This document shows positions 1 through 9,190 of a DNA stretch of 64,000 bases, one piece after another. The stretch covers positions 1-64,000 of the forward strand of contig CAZYXR010000006.1 in NCBI GenBank assembly GCA_964650845.1, written 5' to 3'. The notes below the pieces were generated by a model that had not been told where the DNA came from, made no database searches, and saw nothing but the letters and a program-made list of their open reading frames with translations. The position numbers were made by a program, and so were the translations under genes. Source of the stretch: UBA7692 sp964650845. Its GTDB lineage: Bacteria > Bacteroidota > Bacteroidia > Chitinophagales > LD1. Position 1 is the stretch's first letter, and the number at the start of each line of letters is the position of its first letter.

Positions 1-3000
1 TTACATCAAAACTTACAGTTTGTTGCGCGCCTGCATTAACAATGCCACTGCCGCTTGCCTTTTGTAATGATGCGGCAGGCCGCACAGTAATGGAGGTTTT
101 ATCTGTAAATGTTTCGCCTACGGCATTTACCTGAACCGCAACATTAGCTTCGCCAATGTTTTGTAATGCTTGCAATTTGTATAAAACTTTACTTTCTGCA
201 TTTGCATTAAGAGTAGTAGTTGCAACACTTTCGCCAACAATTTTTAATGGTCCATCTATTTTTATGCTTGCACTTGCCGAAGTGCTTTTTGCAGTTGTGT
301 TTACTAAAGTTACAGGCACATCAATTTCATCGCCAGGGCTTAAAAACCGCGGCAATGCAACACTTACAACCACCGGGTCGGCAACTTTCATCGCAGCATC
401 TACCGCGCCAAACTTATCATTTACATAGTTTACTGCCATCAATCGCAGCTCGCCATTAAACTGTGGCACATCGAACTCGAAAGTAGCAGTGCCACTACCA
501 TTTGTTTGTTGAATACCACTCCAATACCGCATCAATTTCACTCGCTTATTGGTAAGCGGATTAGTTCTTTTACTCAAGTTAAAACCATCGCCACCTACAC
601 TGCTTATCGCGCCTTTCAGTTCCGGAAAAAGCAATGGATACATATCAAAAGAGTTTACCTCTAAAGCCCGCTTTTCGTAAAAGAACGGATATGGATTAGG
701 GGTTTCATAATTAGTTATCTGCAACACTCCTTCATCAACAACAGCAAGTGTAACGGGCGAATTGGGTGCACCACTTACAGTAACTTTTTGATGTGTATTG
801 CTACGCACTTTTTCCGGTGCATTTATTTTCAAAGCAATATTGCGCGATGGCATTTCAATAGTAATATTTTTAAAACCATGCGCCACCGTTAATGGCAAAT
901 CGCTTTGTTCGTGCGGCTTTATGAGTGTTGCAGTAACATACACATTGGGCAAATGATTTTCTTTCAATGAAACACTTGCAGATGCAGTTCTATTGGTAAC
1001 ATTCAAGTAAAATTTATCGAACACATTATCGCGCTCTACTGTAACTAACAATTTACCATTGAACGGAGTTTTGAAAAGCAACTTTGCCGACTCGCCAACT
1101 TGATACTTTTCTTTATCTACCGAAATATCAATGTTACCTTCTTTGTTTACTTCAAAATTTGATAAGCTGTTGCCCCAAGTGCCATAGCTGTAAAAACTCT
1201 TTTGAATGTATGTTTTTGCGCCAGGCAAACTCACTCGCAGTTCATAGTCGCCCGAAGTGCGAGGCACAAAATTAAATACTGTATTATCGCCCGAAACATT
1301 AACCGTTTGCTCTGCTACAACTTTATCATCGGCCTGACTTTCGTAACGAAAATAATTCCAGCTTTTTGATAGCACAGTTTTGTACTCATGCTTAACAACT
1401 TGAACATTTACTTTAGAAGAAACAAGCTGCTCGGAAGCATTGACGGCAAGTAAATTGAAGCGAATATTTTGATTCAACGGGTAGTAGTAATAATCGTTAT
1501 CTTGAACACCAACAAACGTATTTTGCGTAGCAATATCGGCACTCGAAAATCTGTTCACCGGCCGACCGGTTTCATCAAAAACGGTAGTAAAAAAACTTGC
1601 CTTTATCACTCCATTGTTTACAAGATTTGGCACTGGCGAGAATCGTTCAACAAAGCTACCATCTTCACTTGTAGTGCCTTCGCGAACAATACTTTCAAAA
1701 TAGGTTTCGCGATTAGAAAGAGTAAAATCGAACTTGTTGAATTTTTTAGGCAAAAATTGCGTGGCACTGTATTGCAACTCTACTTCGTAGCTTCTACCCG
1801 CTGCTGGCGGCCCAAAGTTATTGAAGGCTGCGCCTTTCAACACAATAGAATCGGTATGTTTTAAGTGTTCAGAATTTAAGGTTGCCGACACCTTTATTCT
1901 ATCGGGCATAAACTCTTCAACAAGAATACTTTTTGTTGAAAGCAAAATATCATTTGAAGTGTATAATTCAAACAAATAACTTCCGGTAACTGCACTTGGC
2001 GAAAGCTCGAAAGCGGTTTCAAAAGCGCCTTGTTTGTTTAACATTTTGCGGAGCGATTTTAGTTCTTGTCCGTTGGGTAACAAAAACTTGATTTTAACCG
2101 GAATCTCGCCAGGAACTTTCCAGTTGGCAGTTCTAACAATTGCTGAAATATTTACTCTATCGCCCGGGCGATACATATCGCGTTCTCCATAAATAAAAGC
2201 ATCCAAACCTGTTGAGTTGATGCGCTTTCCGCCCACATCAAAACGCGATGTTTCTACACGGCTTTCGCTCAAATACATAAAATTGAAATCGTTGCCGTGT
2301 CTGGCGGTAACTAATGCAGGTTTAAAACCACTATAATCGCGCTGCTTTAGAGCTACGTAGGCTATGCCATTGCCATCGGTTGTGCCTGTGCCAATAACTT
2401 GGTTGTTGCTTCCGTAAACTTTTATCTCGGCATTACCTATTGCAGATGCCGCTTTTATACCATTGGCAAACACCAATACATTTTCGGGAGTTTGCCTTGC
2501 TATTAACCCAATATCACTCACCGAAACCATTCGCCTGTCGTTTACCCAATAGTCGGTAGTGGAGCGGAGTTCAACATGATAAACACCTTTGTAATCGCCT
2601 AATTTATCTTGAATATTAAAATTGAAAAGTCGCGCATCATTTCGCTTTTGCAGCTTCGATGTTTCAATTTCTTTTTCGTAAATCACATCACCTAAAGTAG
2701 CTTCGGCAGCATAGCCGTCTTGCTCGTAATTTTCATACTCGTCATAATAATATCTCGATTCAACTCCATAGCGATTTGCAGCAAGTAAATTGTTTTCATA
2801 CACCTTTGTAACAACTACTTTTACTTTAGGCACGTTTACAATTTTCACTTCTATATTTCTGCTTCCTTTTGAGTCGAGATACTTTGCAGTTTTATCCGAT
2901 ATACTAATAGACGGCTCTAACTCGCCAAAGCCAATTGTGTTTACATACGAATCTTTCAACACACCGCCAATAGAGCCTTTCAACCCTTTGCCAATGGTTA

Positions 3001-3913
3001 CTTCGTAGGTTTTATCTACATTGAATTCGCTGCTTGTAATAAGCAATCCATCGCTGCTAATCGCAGTATTAAATTTCACTGCTGGCGAAATTTTTATCTC
3101 CTTAAAATCTTGGGTCATCAATTGTTGCGAAGTGAAAATTTTCACAACTCCTTCGCTGCCATCATGCGTGGCTTCAAGATTACTTATACTTAAAATATAT
3201 GGCGAAACTACTTCGATGTTTCTAACAATTTTTTCTTTTGAAGGCAGTTGCCCAGCTACAGGCAAAAGCCCTTTATCTATTTCAATTTTAAGGCTGTAGT
3301 TTTTATCTTCAGGCTGAAGATTTTGGATGGTAAAAACCAATCTATCCGTTGCGCCACTCGATTGAAAACTGATGCTTTTCTCTACTCCATTCACGCTTAC
3401 TTTCATAAGTTTTTGCAAGGCTGCAAGTTCTTGTATAAAACGAAACTCCAACTCCACTTGCAATACAATTTCGCGCGTGCTTTCATTATTAATAACCCAT
3501 TGTGCCGCGGCATTTTCAAGATGTTGTAAGGGAGTATTAAATGTCAATTTTTCAATGTTTCCCAATTTAAACTTTCCATACTTCACTACTTCATTTGTAA
3601 TATTTGCCGTATAAGCAGTTGCAGGAGGCAGCTCATACTCGGGCGAAAAGACAAGTGTATTGCCGCTTTCCCATCTAAAACGACCAGCAATTTCGGGGCT
3701 AAACTTTACATAACCATCCGTTTGCCAACCTCCGCTTTGCAACATGCTATCGGGCACTACATCTTTATTGAAAGTAAAGTGCAGATTTGTTCTGGATGGC
3801 ACTTCACCTGTGCAATTGGTTGCAACTAATTTTACCTTATCGGCATTACCACATGCTGCCAACAAAAAAAGCACAACTGCAAAAATTGCAGATTGAATCG
3901 TAGTGTGTCTCAT
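1..3913 (-). CDS. Alpha-2-macroglobulin family lipoprotein, C-terminus beyond the window
   Basis: The frame is open from the ATG at 3913 to the left edge, giving about 1304 visible residues. The N-terminus is a lipoprotein signal with lipobox LAAC, the lipidated cysteine being residue 21. The family hallmarks are a macroglobulin-domain motif ERDMYRPGD mid-protein and, near the visible end, a segment reading DVPQFNGELRLMAVNY followed by VALPRFLSPGD, typical of the bacterial YfhM-type A2M core. Bacterial members are usually 1500-1900 residues, so the thioester region (CxEQ when present) should lie to the left and cannot be judged. Known members sit in the periplasm and trap proteases, often beside a class A penicillin-binding protein of the PbpC type; here that gene would be downstream, off the window. 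The family call is firm; whether the thioester exists is unknown. Confidence 0.9.
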   Translation of the reverse strand, partial: MRHTTIQSAIFAVVLFLLAACGNADKVKLVATNCTGEVPSRTNLHFTFNKDVVPDSMLQSGGWQTDGYVKFSPEIAGRFRWESGNTLVFSPEYELPPATAYTANITNEVVKYGKFKLGNIEKLTFNTPLQHLENAAAQWVINNESTREIVLQVELEFRFIQELAALQKLMKVSVNGVEKSISFQSSGATDRLVFTIQNLQPEDKNYSLKIEIDKGLLPVAGQLPSKEKIVRNIEVVSPYILSISNLEATHDGSEGVVKIFTSQQLMTQDFKEIKISPAVKFNTAISSDGLLITSSEFNVDKTYEVTIGKGLKGSIGGVLKDSYVNTIGFGELEPSISISDKTAKYLDSKGSRNIEVKIVNVPKVKVVVTKVYENNLLAANRYGVESRYYYDEYENYEQDGYAAEATLGDVIYEKEIETSKLQKRNDARLFNFNIQDKLGDYKGVYHVELRSTTDYWVNDRRMVSVSDIGLIARQTPENVLVFANGIKAASAIGNAEIKVYGSNNQVIGTGTTDGNGIAYVALKQRDYSGFKPALVTARHGNDFNFMYLSESRVETSRFDVGGKRINSTGLDAFIYGERDMYRPGDRVNISAIVRTANWKVPGEIPVKIKFLLPNGQELKSLRKMLNKQGAFETAFELSPSAVTGSYLFELYTSNDILLSTKSILVEEFMPDRIKVSATLNSEHLKHTDSIVLKGAAFNNFGPPAAGRSYEVELQYSATQFLPKKFNKFDFTLSNRETYFESIVREGTTSEDGSFVERFSPVPNLVNNGVIKASFFTTVFDETGRPVNRFSSADIATQNTFVGVQDNDYYYYPLNQNIRFNLLAVNASEQLVSSKVNVQVVKHEYKTVLSKSWNYFRYESQADDKVVAEQTVNVSGDNTVFNFVPRTSGDYELRVSLPGAKTYIQKSFYSYGTWGNSLSNFEVNKEGNIDISVDKEKYQVGESAKLLFKTPFNGKLLVTVERDNVFDKFYLNVTNRTASASVSLKENHLPNVYVTATLIKPHEQSDLPLTVAHGFKNITIEMPSRNIALKINAPEKVRSNTHQKVTVSGAPNSPVTLAVVDEGVLQITNYETPNPYPFFYEKRALEVNSFDMYPLLFPELKGAISSVGGDGFNLSKRTNPLTNKRVKLMRYWSGIQQTNGSGTATFEFDVPQFNGELRLMAVNYVNDKFGAVDAAMKVADPVVVSVALPRFLSPGDEIDVPVTLVNTTAKSTSASASIKIDGPLKIVGESVATTTLNANAESKVLYKLQALQNIGEANVAVQVNAVGETFTDKTSITVRPAASLQKASGSGIVNAGAQQTVSFDV

Positions 3914-4057
3914 AAACAAAGTGATTGAAATTGGAAGGTAGATATTTTGAGAGGTATAACGAAGAGAAAAGAAAAAAGTATTCGCTACCGCTCTGAATAA
4001 AAACAGATACAGTCGCAAACAAATTTTTGCGGCATAAAATCTTTCTAAAAAAGTGAA

Positions 4058-5188
4058 TTACAGATTCCCTCTCAGCTCCTGCTCGCGTTCAATAGATTCA
4101 AACAAAGCTTTAAAATTGCCTTTGCCAAAGCTTTTTGCTCCGCAGCGCTGAATAATTTCGTAGAATACCGTAGGGCGATCTTGTACCGGTTTTGTAAAGA
4201 GTTGCAGCAAGTAACCTTCGTCATCTCTATCCACTAATATATTTAGCTTGCGAACCGCATCTACGTCTTCATTTATGGCTCCTACCCTATCCCACACTTC
4301 GTCATAATAGGTATCTGGAACATGTAAAAACTCTACACCGCGAGCACGCAACTCTGTTACTGTAGCAATAATATCATCTGTAGCAATGGCAACGTGCTGC
4401 AAGCCTGCACCACGATAAAAATCTATGTATTCTTCAATCTGCGATTTTTTCTTGCCGGCAGCGGGTTCGTTAATCGGAAATTTCACATAGCCACTTCCAT
4501 TACTCACAACCTTACTCATCAATGCCGAGTATTCGGTAGAAATGTCTTTATCATCAAAAGTAAGCAGCAGTTTAAAGCCCATTACTTCTTCGTAAAATTT
4601 CACCCACTCATTCATTTTACCCAGTTCAACATTGCCTACACAGTGGTCAATATGCTTTAAGCCTACAGACTTTGTGGGCACGGTACTTTTCTTGGCTACA
4701 TAACCGGGCAAAAATGCTCCTGAGTAGTTTTTGCGCTCAATGAACTTATGAATTGTTTCGCCATAAGTGGCAATGGCAGATACCACCACTTCGCCAAACT
4801 CATCGTTATACACTGTTGGTTCTTGCACCGGCTTAGCTCCGCGCTTGGTAGTTTCTTCAAAACTTTTGCGAGCATCATCTACCCAAAGCGCAATAATTTT
4901 TACGCCATCGCCATGCAGTAAATGATGTTTTGAAATTTCATGCTCGGGCGAGAGTGCACTGGTAAGCACCAGTCGAATTTTTTGTTGCTGCAAAACATAG
5001 CTTGCACGATCGCGCACACCGGTTTCGGGCCCAGCGTATGCCACTAACTCATACCCCCAAGCCGATTGATAATAATATGCACTCTGCTTTGCATTGCCCA
5101 CATAAAACTCAATATGGTCAGTACCATTAAGTGGCAAAAAATCTTCGGCTTTATTCGTGGTTATTTTTTCTTCTGTCAGTAAATTCAT
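4058..5188 (-). CDS. hppD: 4-hydroxyphenylpyruvate dioxygenase
   Basis: This Fe(II) enzyme converts 4-hydroxyphenylpyruvate to homogentisate in tyrosine breakdown. The 376-residue length is normal for the family. Two vicinal-oxygen-chelate domains are visible (about residues 20-150 and 177-345). The three iron ligands fall in family motifs: His182 (HIDHCVGN), His265 (GLQHVAIAT) and Glu344 (QDRPTVFYEIIQR). Homogentisate dioxygenase and the later pathway genes are not in the window, so the gene stands alone. It is divergent from nhaA. A good -10-type element (TATGTTTG on the minus strand, 5227-5234) lies about 40 bases upstream of the start, but I see no matching TTG element 19 bases further out. 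Confidence 0.96.
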   Translation of the reverse strand: MNLLTEEKITTNKAEDFLPLNGTDHIEFYVGNAKQSAYYYQSAWGYELVAYAGPETGVRDRASYVLQQQKIRLVLTSALSPEHEISKHHLLHGDGVKIIALWVDDARKSFEETTKRGAKPVQEPTVYNDEFGEVVVSAIATYGETIHKFIERKNYSGAFLPGYVAKKSTVPTKSVGLKHIDHCVGNVELGKMNEWVKFYEEVMGFKLLLTFDDKDISTEYSALMSKVVSNGSGYVKFPINEPAAGKKKSQIEEYIDFYRGAGLQHVAIATDDIIATVTELRARGVEFLHVPDTYYDEVWDRVGAINEDVDAVRKLNILVDRDDEGYLLQLFTKPVQDRPTVFYEIIQRCGAKSFGKGNFKALFESIEREQELRGNL

Positions 5189-5284
5189 ATATCAATATTT
5201 TATGTAATGGTATTTTCGTTCGATGGCAAACATAGTATATCCATGCCTTTCGTAAAATGAAAAAAATCACATCAAAACTCTGAT

Positions 5285-5311
5285 AGCCAATTTCTATAAC
5301 CAAAATTGGCT
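5285..5311. promoter_or_regulatory. 9-bp perfect inverted repeat between hppD and nhaA
   Basis: AGCCAATTT (5285-5293) and AAATTGGCT (5303-5311) are perfect inverted arms around a 9-base loop. The site is in the short intergenic region between two divergent genes, 27 bases before the nhaA ATG. There is no T-run on either side, so it does not look like a terminator. It could be an operator or an mRNA hairpin in the nhaA leader; the regulator is unknown. Confidence 0.4.
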
Positions 5312-5337
5312 TAGTATCGCATCATAATTTTCAATAG

Positions 5338-6531
5338 ATGATTCGTGCTTTAAGTAAACAACTCAACCAAAAATTCTATGAATTTATCAGCCACCAGCAG
5401 TCGGCAGGTATTTTAATTATTGGAGCAACAGTAGTTTCGCTTATTGTTGCCAATCTTCCTTTTCATGAGGCAGTAGAATCGTTTTGGCACACCAATGCAG
5501 GCATCCATGTGGGTAGTTTTAAATTTGAGTTATCGCTACATGCCTGGGTAAATGATGGGCTGATGGCCATTTTTTTCTTTTTAGTTGGTTTAGAAATAAA
5601 ACGAGAAATTCTTGGTGGCGAATTAGCGTCATTCAAGCAAGCATCGTTGCCGGTAGCTGCTGCATTAGGCGGCATGTTGGTACCAGCCTGCATTTATGTG
5701 CTTTTTAACTACAACAATCCCGAAACCGCCCACGGCTGGGGAATTCCAATGGCAACAGATATTGCTTTTGCACTGGCAGTATTGATGTTTGCTGGCGATA
5801 AAGTTCCATTTGCATTAAAGATATTACTTACCTCGCTTGCCGTAGTGGATGACCTTGGTGCTATTTTAGTTATTGCCATTTTTTATGCCCAAGATTTACA
5901 TCTGAATTACTTGTTGGCTGCAGGTGGCATCACACTTTGGTTGTTTTTAATTAATTATGCAGGCGTTAAGCGCTTCGCTTGGTATTTGTTGCCCGGCATT
6001 ATTCTTTGGTATGTAATTTTTGAATCGGGTATTCACGCAACAATTGCAGGTGTAATTCATGCCATGATGATTCCATTTGACCCTAACAACAAAAAAGAAT
6101 CTACACTGGAAAAAGTAGAGCATGAATTGCATGTGCCGGTAAACTTTCTAATTCTTCCACTTTTTGCGTTAAGCAACACGCTCATCACCTTCACACCAGC
6201 TATGCTGCACGACATTGGTTCTTCTATGAGTTTGGGTATCTTTTTTGGACTATTAATTGGCAAACCAATTGGCATCACTTTGTTTGTGTGGATTGCAGTT
6301 AAAACAGGGCTTTCTACATTAAACAGCTCTAAAGTTTCTATTACCCAAGTTTTATCGGTGAGTGTTTTGGGCGGTATTGGTTTTACCATGTCAATTTTTG
6401 TATCAATGCTGGCATTCGATAGCCCCGCTATGATTAGCACTGCCAAACTTAGCATTCTAATCACTTCCATAGTGGCATCGGCAGTTGGGCTATTCTTGAT
6501 AAAAAGATCGGTTAGAACTCAAGAGCAATAA
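5338..6531 (+). CDS. nhaA: Na+/H+ antiporter NhaA
   Basis: This inner-membrane antiporter exports sodium in exchange for protons. The 397 residues match the family length, with about twelve hydrophobic segments. The ion-binding residues are present: Asp141 in the MATDIAFALAV segment and the tandem Asp171-Asp172 in LAVVDDLGAILV. The GKPIG motif of the later half, with its functional lysine, is also there. The start is the ATG at 5338. The TAA stop (6529-6531) overlaps the left edge of the repeated tRNA/terminator sequence, whose terminator hairpin (6551-6573) probably ends this transcript too. No NhaR-like regulator is adjacent. Confidence 0.96.
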   Translation: MIRALSKQLNQKFYEFISHQQSAGILIIGATVVSLIVANLPFHEAVESFWHTNAGIHVGSFKFELSLHAWVNDGLMAIFFFLVGLEIKREILGGELASFKQASLPVAAALGGMLVPACIYVLFNYNNPETAHGWGIPMATDIAFALAVLMFAGDKVPFALKILLTSLAVVDDLGAILVIAIFYAQDLHLNYLLAAGGITLWLFLINYAGVKRFAWYLLPGIILWYVIFESGIHATIAGVIHAMMIPFDPNNKKESTLEKVEHELHVPVNFLILPLFALSNTLITFTPAMLHDIGSSMSLGIFFGLLIGKPIGITLFVWIAVKTGLSTLNSSKVSITQVLSVSVLGGIGFTMSIFVSMLAFDSPAMISTAKLSILITSIVASAVGLFLIKRSVRTQEQ

Positions 6532-6637
6532 ACACGCTACAAAATAAAAAAGCCTCTGACTTCTCAGAGACCTTTTGTTGCGGGGACAGGACTCGAACCT
6601 GTGTCCGCCTTTGGCGGATATGAGCCTATCGATTCTA

Positions 6638-6883
6638 TTATTGTCGTATCTTTTGTTTGATGAACGCGCGACCAACACCTGATTTAAACCACTTCTCTCT
6701 TTGCATTGCTTCCTGCTTCGATGCGTATTCTTCTTTGTAAAGTATCTTCCATGGCCTAAACTTAACCGTCCACCCTTTTGTAGCTAACCCATTGTGAGAT
6801 TTCATCCTCTCTTCAAGGTTGGAAGTGAAGCCAACATAAGTTTTGCTGAATTTTTCAGATTGCAATATGTAAACCGTAAACAC
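6638..6883 (-). CDS. Small GIY-YIG family nuclease inside the tRNA-fMet repeat array
   Basis: This 81-residue protein has the single GIY-YIG fold: VYILQ near the start, TYVGFT about ten residues later, an arginine in NLEERMKSHN, and a C-terminal AMQREKWFKSG segment with the expected acidic residue. The start is GTG at 6883, which lies within the repeated tail of the terminator block; no upstream ATG is in frame. The coding end (codons for IKQKIRQ, then TAA) is repeated at 6985-7010 as IKQEIRQ plus stop, the remnant of a second copy. Stand-alone GIY-YIG proteins of this size are common in Bacteroidetes and are often called UvrC-like, but they lack the other UvrC domains. Its flanking tRNA fragments suggest a homing or mobile role; this is inference. 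Confidence 0.85.
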   Translation of the reverse strand: MFTVYILQSEKFSKTYVGFTSNLEERMKSHNGLATKGWTVKFRPWKILYKEEYASKQEAMQREKWFKSGVGRAFIKQKIRQ

Positions 6884-6984
6884 GCTACAAAATAAAAAAG
6901 CCTCTGACTTTTCAGAGGCTTCTTGTTGCGGGGACAGGACTCGAACCTATGTCCGCCTTTGGCGGATATGAGCCTATCGATTCT

Positions 6985-7016
6985 ATTATTGTCGGATCTC
7001 TTGTTTGATGTAAACT
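6985..7016 (-). pseudogene. Remnant of a second GIY-YIG gene
   Basis: On the minus strand the first bases after the tRNA-fMet terminator block (TTTAC, as at the start of the intact nuclease gene) run directly into the last codons of that gene, ATCAAACAAGAGATCCGACA then TAA. The intact copy at 6638-6883 has the same ends with about 70 codons in between. This looks like an internal deletion of a nuclease gene that left both boundaries in place. Confidence 0.6.
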
Positions 7017-7030
7017 CTATAAAATAAAAA

Positions 7031-7052
7031 AGCCTCTGACTTCTCAGAGGCT
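7031..7052 (-). terminator. Terminator of the initiator tRNA gene
   Basis: On the minus strand the sequence just after the encoded CCA forms AGCCTCTGA-GAAG-TCAGAGGCT followed by six T. Near-identical copies are at 6899-6920 and 6551-6573, part of the direct repeats. Confidence 0.85.
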
Positions 7053-7054
7053 TT

Positions 7055-7130
<76 letters not shown>

Positions 7131-7160
7131 ATGTTTACCAGCTTATTTTCTAAGCGGCTG

Positions 7161-7190
7161 CAAATATAGTTTTTTATTGCTCTCATCCAA
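7161..7190 (-). promoter_or_regulatory. Promoter of the initiator tRNA
   Basis: On the minus strand TTG (7188-7190), a 19-base spacer and TATATTTG (7161-7168) match the Bacteroidetes primary sigma consensus TTG-N19-TAnnTTTG. The -10-type element ends 30 bases before the tRNA 5' end. Confidence 0.8.
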
Positions 7191-7245
7191 TTAATATATT
7201 GAAACTGATTGCAGAGATTAACCAATATTGTGCTAATTCTTTGAC

Positions 7246-7563
7246 TTAATATTTCGCCATTGAAGTATCAACTTCGCCAGCCCATGCAAGAATCCCCCCT
7301 TTTAAATTGTAGAGATTATCGAAACCATGAGTTTCTTCTAAAAACTCAATAATACGCCCACTACGTGCACCACTGCGGCAGTGCACTACAACAGTTTTAT
7401 CGCGAGAAATTTTATCAATATGATTAGGAACTTCATTCATAGGTATCAACTCTGCATTCAAATTGCATATATCAAACTCGTATTGTTCGCGTACATCAAT
7501 CAACTGAAAATCTTCTTTCGCATCAAGCATTTGCTTTAGCTCAAGTACTGTTTTTTCTTTCAT
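7246..7563 (-). CDS. Rhodanese-like sulfurtransferase, single domain
   Basis: This 105-residue protein is one rhodanese domain. The N-terminal LIDVREQYEF motif and the active-site loop HCRSGARSG are clear, with the persulfide-carrying Cys62. Such single-domain proteins (GlpE/PspE-like) are cytoplasmic sulfur carriers; without a signal peptide this one should be cytoplasmic. It is two bases downstream of the gene for a secreted 152-residue protein, so the two are probably cotranscribed. The physiological sulfur acceptor cannot be inferred. Confidence 0.92.
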   Translation of the reverse strand: MKEKTVLELKQMLDAKEDFQLIDVREQYEFDICNLNAELIPMNEVPNHIDKISRDKTVVVHCRSGARSGRIIEFLEETHGFDNLYNLKGGILAWAGEVDTSMAKY

Positions 7564-7565
7564 CG

Positions 7566-8024
7566 CTACTTAATTTTATAATCGTTTATAAGAATTGTTT
7601 TTACTCCTTTTTTCACTTTCAAGTTTTTAGTATTAAAGCGCATATCGTTTGCCACAAGCGCTTTACACATGTCGTTGTTGGATTCGTGTACTAAATAAAG
7701 CTGAAGTGTTTCTTTGGATGACTGTACCGGGCGAACAAGTTGAAAACGATGCATTTTACAACCACCACCATACTTAACGGTTACTGCAATTTCTTTATTC
7801 TTTTTGCCGGCAAAAGCAGCCTTTGAAATTTGAAAAGCAAGATCTTCTTTTTGCGGATGCCATGTGCCGCTACTAATAGGAACTATTTTTTTTTGGTACT
7901 GAATTTTTTGAGTGCTATCTACTACCCAATCTTTACCGGCAAATGATTGTGCACGAACAGTACAAAATCCACATACCAGCAAAACTACAACTACTACTAC
8001 AAAACGATAAAAACTAATAAGCAT
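7566..8024 (-). CDS. Secreted protein of unknown function
   Basis: The 152 residues begin with a strong signal peptide ending VRAQ, typical of Bacteroidetes signal peptidase I sites. The mature part is predicted to be beta-rich and has two conserved-looking patches, YGGGCKMHRFQL and SNNDMCKALVAND, each with one cysteine that could form a disulfide in the periplasm. I do not recognise a named family. It precedes the rhodanese gene with a two-base gap, which suggests an operon and perhaps a redox or sulfur-related setting, but that is only context. Confidence 0.7.
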   Translation of the reverse strand: MLISFYRFVVVVVVLLVCGFCTVRAQSFAGKDWVVDSTQKIQYQKKIVPISSGTWHPQKEDLAFQISKAAFAGKKNKEIAVTVKYGGGCKMHRFQLVRPVQSSKETLQLYLVHESNNDMCKALVANDMRFNTKNLKVKKGVKTILINDYKIK

Positions 8025-8093
8025 TTATAAACTTCTTTTTTTGAATCGGTAAACTTAACACCAATTCATTAGCAATAAAATAATGAAAGAGAT

Positions 8094-8735
8094 TTACTTC
8101 AACACTTCTTTCCAAGACTTTCGAATCAAGCCAATACTCCAACTTAGTATCACTAAGCTTCCTACAATTCCAAAGAGTGGGTCAAGCCATTTAATATCGG
8201 CAAAATAAACTCCTGCAAGTGCCACCAGCGCAAACATGCTCAACAACACATCAGACAATACATGAATATATGCTGCATACAATCCCGCATCCATTTTTTC
8301 TTCTTCGCGATGCAATACAAATGCACTTACACCATTCACCAACAATCCAAATCCTGCAACCGCAAACGACTCCCAGGTAACCGATATTTGAGGGTTGGTG
8401 AAATTTTCAACCGCTTCTTTCATCATCAACACGGTAATAATCAATAATATCATGGCACTTGCAAAACCACTCAAACCAAGCACACGATGTTCTTTAGTAT
8501 GTGTCAATTCTCGTTTTCTTAACCGAATATACAGATATGCCCCCCAAGCTAATAGCAAAACCAAAACGTGCGAAAGCATGTGCCAACCATCAATCAAAAG
8601 CGCTACCGAACCAGTAGAGTAGCCAACCGACAATTCTAAAACCATGGCTACAACAGAAATCAACACCACAATTTTTGTGCTGCGTTCGTTGGCATGGTGA
8701 TGATAATGCGAATGTTCGTGATGGTGATGCGACAT
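8094..8735 (-). CDS. Cation diffusion facilitator, DmeF-like metal exporter
   Basis: This inner-membrane exporter has about six transmembrane segments. The N-terminus is extremely His-rich (MSHHHHEHSHYHHH), a likely metal-binding tail. The first transport site reads LLIDGWHMLSH, the variant typical of the Co/Ni exporter DmeF instead of the usual HxxxD, and the second site is HVLSD. At 213 residues it is shorter than classic members and seems to lack the cytoplasmic C-terminal domain. I chose the ATG at 8735: an in-frame ATG at 8756 lies inside the terminator hairpin of the upstream secG operon and would add only seven residues. The substrate (Co, Ni or Zn) is inference. Confidence 0.88.
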   Translation of the reverse strand: MSHHHHEHSHYHHHANERSTKIVVLISVVAMVLELSVGYSTGSVALLIDGWHMLSHVLVLLLAWGAYLYIRLRKRELTHTKEHRVLGLSGFASAMILLIITVLMMKEAVENFTNPQISVTWESFAVAGFGLLVNGVSAFVLHREEEKMDAGLYAAYIHVLSDVLLSMFALVALAGVYFADIKWLDPLFGIVGSLVILSWSIGLIRKSWKEVLK

Positions 8736-8745
8736 AAAAACAAAA

Positions 8746-8764
8746 AGGCAACACAATGTTGCCT
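8746..8764 (-). terminator. Terminator after secG, directly before the exporter gene
   Basis: AGGCAACA (8746-8753) and TGTTGCCT (8757-8764) pair around a three-base loop and are followed on the minus strand by T5-G-T5 and then at once by the ATG of the metal exporter. It is also T-rich on the other side. It should end the pgk-TPR-secG transcript; read-through would deliver the exporter. Confidence 0.8.
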
Positions 8765-8788
8765 CTCTTTATTTTTTTGAAATAATAA

Positions 8789-9187
8789 TTACGGCTGCGC
8801 TGGAGCAGGCTGTTGGTCTGCCGGAGCTGGAGCAGATGCCGGAGCATCGGTAGCCGCAGGAGCTTCTAATCCACCAGGTAAACCGCCACCCAAAGGTTGA
8901 TTACCCAATTGCGATTCAACCTCGCTTTTTTCAGTTTTTGTTTCTGATTTAACCGCTGCGCGCTTATCAATAAAAAATGCTGAACCTACACTAAACACCA
9001 AAAGCAATACAGCTAATGTCCATGTTGCTTTTTCTACTACATCCGAGCTTCTGCGCGCACCAAGAATTTGTTGCCCAACTCCACCAAAGGTTGATGAAAG
9101 CCCGCCACCTTTTGGATTTTGAATCAAAACTACCAACGACAGTAATACACAAACAATAATTATCAGTATCGTAACAACTATGTACAT
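8789..9187 (-). CDS. secG: Preprotein translocase subunit SecG
   Basis: The 132 residues show the SecG pattern: a first membrane segment, the cytoplasmic loop QNPKGGGLSSTFGGVGQQ, and a second membrane segment. It joins SecY and SecE in the inner-membrane translocon. The C-terminal third is a hydrophilic Ala/Pro/Gly-rich tail (PASAPAPADQQPAPAQP) that goes beyond the core domain, a common extension in Bacteroidetes. It follows the 270-residue TPR-like gene by three bases, in an operon with pgk. Confidence 0.93.
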   Translation of the reverse strand: MYIVVTILIIIVCVLLSLVVLIQNPKGGGLSSTFGGVGQQILGARRSSDVVEKATWTLAVLLLVFSVGSAFFIDKRAAVKSETKTEKSEVESQLGNQPLGGGLPGGLEAPAATDAPASAPAPADQQPAPAQP

Positions 9188-9190
9188 AAG

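Noticed and set aside
6570..6662. A second and third functional tRNA
   Set aside because: Copies 1 and 2 have only the 3' half with a degenerate anticodon arm and no D-arm or 5' acceptor strand.
8590..8847. A minus-strand frame across the secG terminator
   Set aside because: It spans the terminator hairpin and is out of frame with both secG and the metal exporter.
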